Below, one piece after another: positions 38,643-39,639 of a stretch of DNA of 39,639 bases (the stretch's first letter is position 1; each line of letters begins with the position of its first letter). A program made the position numbers and the translations under genes. The notes below the pieces were generated by a model that searched no databases, had not been told where the DNA came from, and was given only the letters and a program-made list of their open reading frames with translations. This DNA is from a virus, in IMG/VR virus record IMGVR_UViG_3300042555_002174, positions 1 through 39,639 of that record; one strand, 5' to 3'.

Positions 38643-38670
38643 CCAGCCGTCTCCGGGATCGGCTCCGGTT
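38643..38670 (+). repeat. 28-bp leader repeat, copy 2
   Basis: The second copy, with two changes to copy 1. Here it is followed by TTTTT, so with the AGCCG/CGGCT arms it looks more like a terminator. It precedes the gene at 38699. Confidence 0.6.
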
Positions 38671-38698
38671 TTTGAATCAACTACAAAGGGCAAATGAA

Positions 38699-39154
38699 AT
38701 GGAAAAGCGACAGTACAAAGTTATCACCGAGGCGAGTGATACTGGTCTGGAATACGCAGTTTTTGCGACGAGGGAAGAGGCTGAGCAAGCCATCGAAACT
38801 TGCAAGACGTTTGTCTACGAGCAGTACTCTTTCGATTTCCTTGAAACTGCGGACCCAGCCAACACTACCTTCCAAGAGTGGGATGCAAAAGGATGGGGTT
38901 TCGAGAAGCAATCCAGCGACATGCATCCCGCAGCGACACCAGCATTCGAAATCACAAAACAAGCACTTGAGTCCGGCGAGATCGTCCATACCGGATGGGC
39001 CTACAATGGCCGGGACACAAAGCTAATGGACCAAAGACCGGAACACCAATGCGACGTCTCTCCCTGGATGTATTTTGACGCCAACGGCAAATTCCTTGGG
39101 CCAGACGAAAACGGACTTGAGCCGACTTTTGCCGAGGCGTCGGCGGATGCCTAA
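38699..39154 (+). CDS. Hypothetical acidic early protein
   Basis: A 151-residue protein with no recognised family. The N-terminus is a small alpha/beta unit (RQYKVITEASDTGLEYAVFA), followed by EEAEQAIETCKTF. AAAGGG lies eight bases before ATG 38699. The frame can be extended to 38477 but overlaps the upstream gene. Confidence 0.55.
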   Translation: MEKRQYKVITEASDTGLEYAVFATREEAEQAIETCKTFVYEQYSFDFLETADPANTTFQEWDAKGWGFEKQSSDMHPAATPAFEITKQALESGEIVHTGWAYNGRDTKLMDQRPEHQCDVSPWMYFDANGKFLGPDENGLEPTFAEASADA

Positions 39155-39344
39155 GAACACCGAACCACCCAAGCGTCCACGAGGCAGGCCGGTAACCGGT
39201 CGGCCGCTCAAACGGAACATGACCCTGCGGCTCGCTCCAGACGTCGCAGATTACCTTGACACGGTCGCCAAGAAAGCCGAGACGGTCGAGGCTGCGGTGC
39301 GATCGACTGACGGGTACAAGCAGCAAAAAAGGAAGAAGCCATGA
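39147..39344 (+). CDS. AT-hook/ribbon-helix-helix regulator
   Basis: A 65-residue basic protein with KRPRGRPVTGRP, an AT-hook-like stretch, followed by KRNMTLRLAPDVADYLDTVA, a ribbon-helix-helix signature. It probably acts as an autoregulator of the early arm. It overlaps the previous gene by eight bases and the next by four. Confidence 0.65.
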   Translation: MPKNTEPPKRPRGRPVTGRPLKRNMTLRLAPDVADYLDTVAKKAETVEAAVRSTDGYKQQKRKKP

Positions 39345-39639
39345 CACAATGGGACAAGTTAATTGGGGTCACTGAGTTCAAATGGGACAAGTTAATTGGG
39401 GTCACTGAGGTCAACGGCATTGGAACTAGGCGAATGTCATTCCGCACACAGATGACGAAAGATCAGTTTTTTGACGCCATGAACGAACAGGGCAGGGTGT
39501 TCCTGCTTGAGATGCGTAGCTGGGACGCAGAGACGGGTGAAGCGGAAATTACCCTTGTCCCTGGAAATGGACTGATGGCGTGGTACGAGGGGCACAACAC
39601 GCCGATTGAAGACGAATCACCCACTCTTCCGCCTGAGGG
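39341..39639 (+). CDS. Small protein with duplicated N-terminal motif, spans the circle junction
   Basis: A 104-residue protein once joined to bases 129-144 at the left end. It starts in an ATGA overlap. Residues 4-12 and 15-23 repeat WDKLIGVTE, coming from a 29-bp DNA duplication at a 33-bp period. The rest (QGRVFLLEMRSWDAETGEAE, LVPGNGLMAWYEGHNTP) is beta-rich. Function unknown. Confidence 0.7.
   Translation, partial: MTQWDKLIGVTEFKWDKLIGVTEVNGIGTRRMSFRTQMTKDQFFDAMNEQGRVFLLEMRSWDAETGEAEITLVPGNGLMAWYEGHNTPIEDESPTLPPE
39348..39409 (+). repeat. Tandem 29-bp repeat at 33-bp period
   Basis: The segments 39348-39376 and 39381-39409 are identical over 29 bases. The 33-bp period keeps the reading frame, duplicating WDKLIGVTE. 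It is a recent duplication or inserted element edge. Confidence 0.9.
39528..39639. repeat. Terminal direct repeat, right copy (112 bp)
   Basis: Identical to 17-128. See the left copy for interpretation. No inverted repeat precedes this copy, which shows that the fold-back belongs to the left end only. Confidence 0.9.

Overview
The window reads as an almost complete genome of a lambda-like tailed phage (siphovirus morphology is inferred from the tail genes). Bases 17-128 are repeated exactly at 39528-39639, and a gene that runs off the right end finds its stop codon at 142-144, so the molecule was circular or terminally redundant, with a unit length of about 39.5 kb. The likely host is a planctomycete. 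The integrases have the short N-terminal 'G-R-R-x-I-x-L-G-(K/R)' module and one has the 'WIGNS' C-terminal box that I associate with planctomycete integrases. A GYF plus transmembrane protein and CxxGxC exported proteins fit the same group. This is inference from family memory, not from a search.

The genome has two arms that diverge from about 27.4 kb and converge at the junction of the circle. The leftward arm (26.7 kb down to 106) holds a GYF membrane protein, an excisionase/integrase pair, a repeat-rich attP-like region, and then one tightly packed late operon. The late operon begins with a lipoprotein papain-like peptidase, a thioredoxin-like membrane protein and a short membrane protein. 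It continues with a gpW-like joining protein, a two-TM protein, a lambda-family portal, a second integrase, a protease/capsid fusion, a decoration protein, connector proteins, a tail tube protein, and tail chaperones with a -1 frameshift. Next come a LamG/repeat protein, a tape measure and several tail or tip proteins. It ends with a glycosyltransferase, a nuclease-like protein, a zinc-finger protein and, last, the terminase large subunit. Most genes overlap by 1-4 bases, which suggests translational coupling.

The rightward arm (27.5-39.6 kb) is the early/replication arm. It starts at a promoter flanked by 11-bp repeats. It has a zinc-ribbon regulator followed by a strong terminator, then small genes that include two neighbouring proteins with Acb2/Tad1-like hairpins (probable cyclic-nucleotide sponges against host CBASS/Thoeris defence). 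A structured RNA candidate, a tRNA-like element and a second terminator follow. After a small exported cationic protein come a winged-helix protein, a metallopeptidase and membrane peptides. A replication initiator gene carries GCGTTAC iterons inside its coding sequence, a lambda-O-like origin, and is followed by a probable helicase loader, a metallophosphoesterase and a DUF4406-DUF6378 fusion. Further on are coiled-coil and membrane peptides, a GGQ release-factor-like protein, and small genes led by a duplicated 28-bp element. No classical endolysin, holin, CI-type repressor or small terminase subunit was recognised.

Most promising for follow-up: the three-hairpin Acb2/Tad1-like gene pair, the origin inside the initiator gene, the structured RNA plus tRNA-like unit, the integrase embedded between portal and capsid genes, and the peptidase/thioredoxin-like membrane module that may replace a normal lysis cassette.
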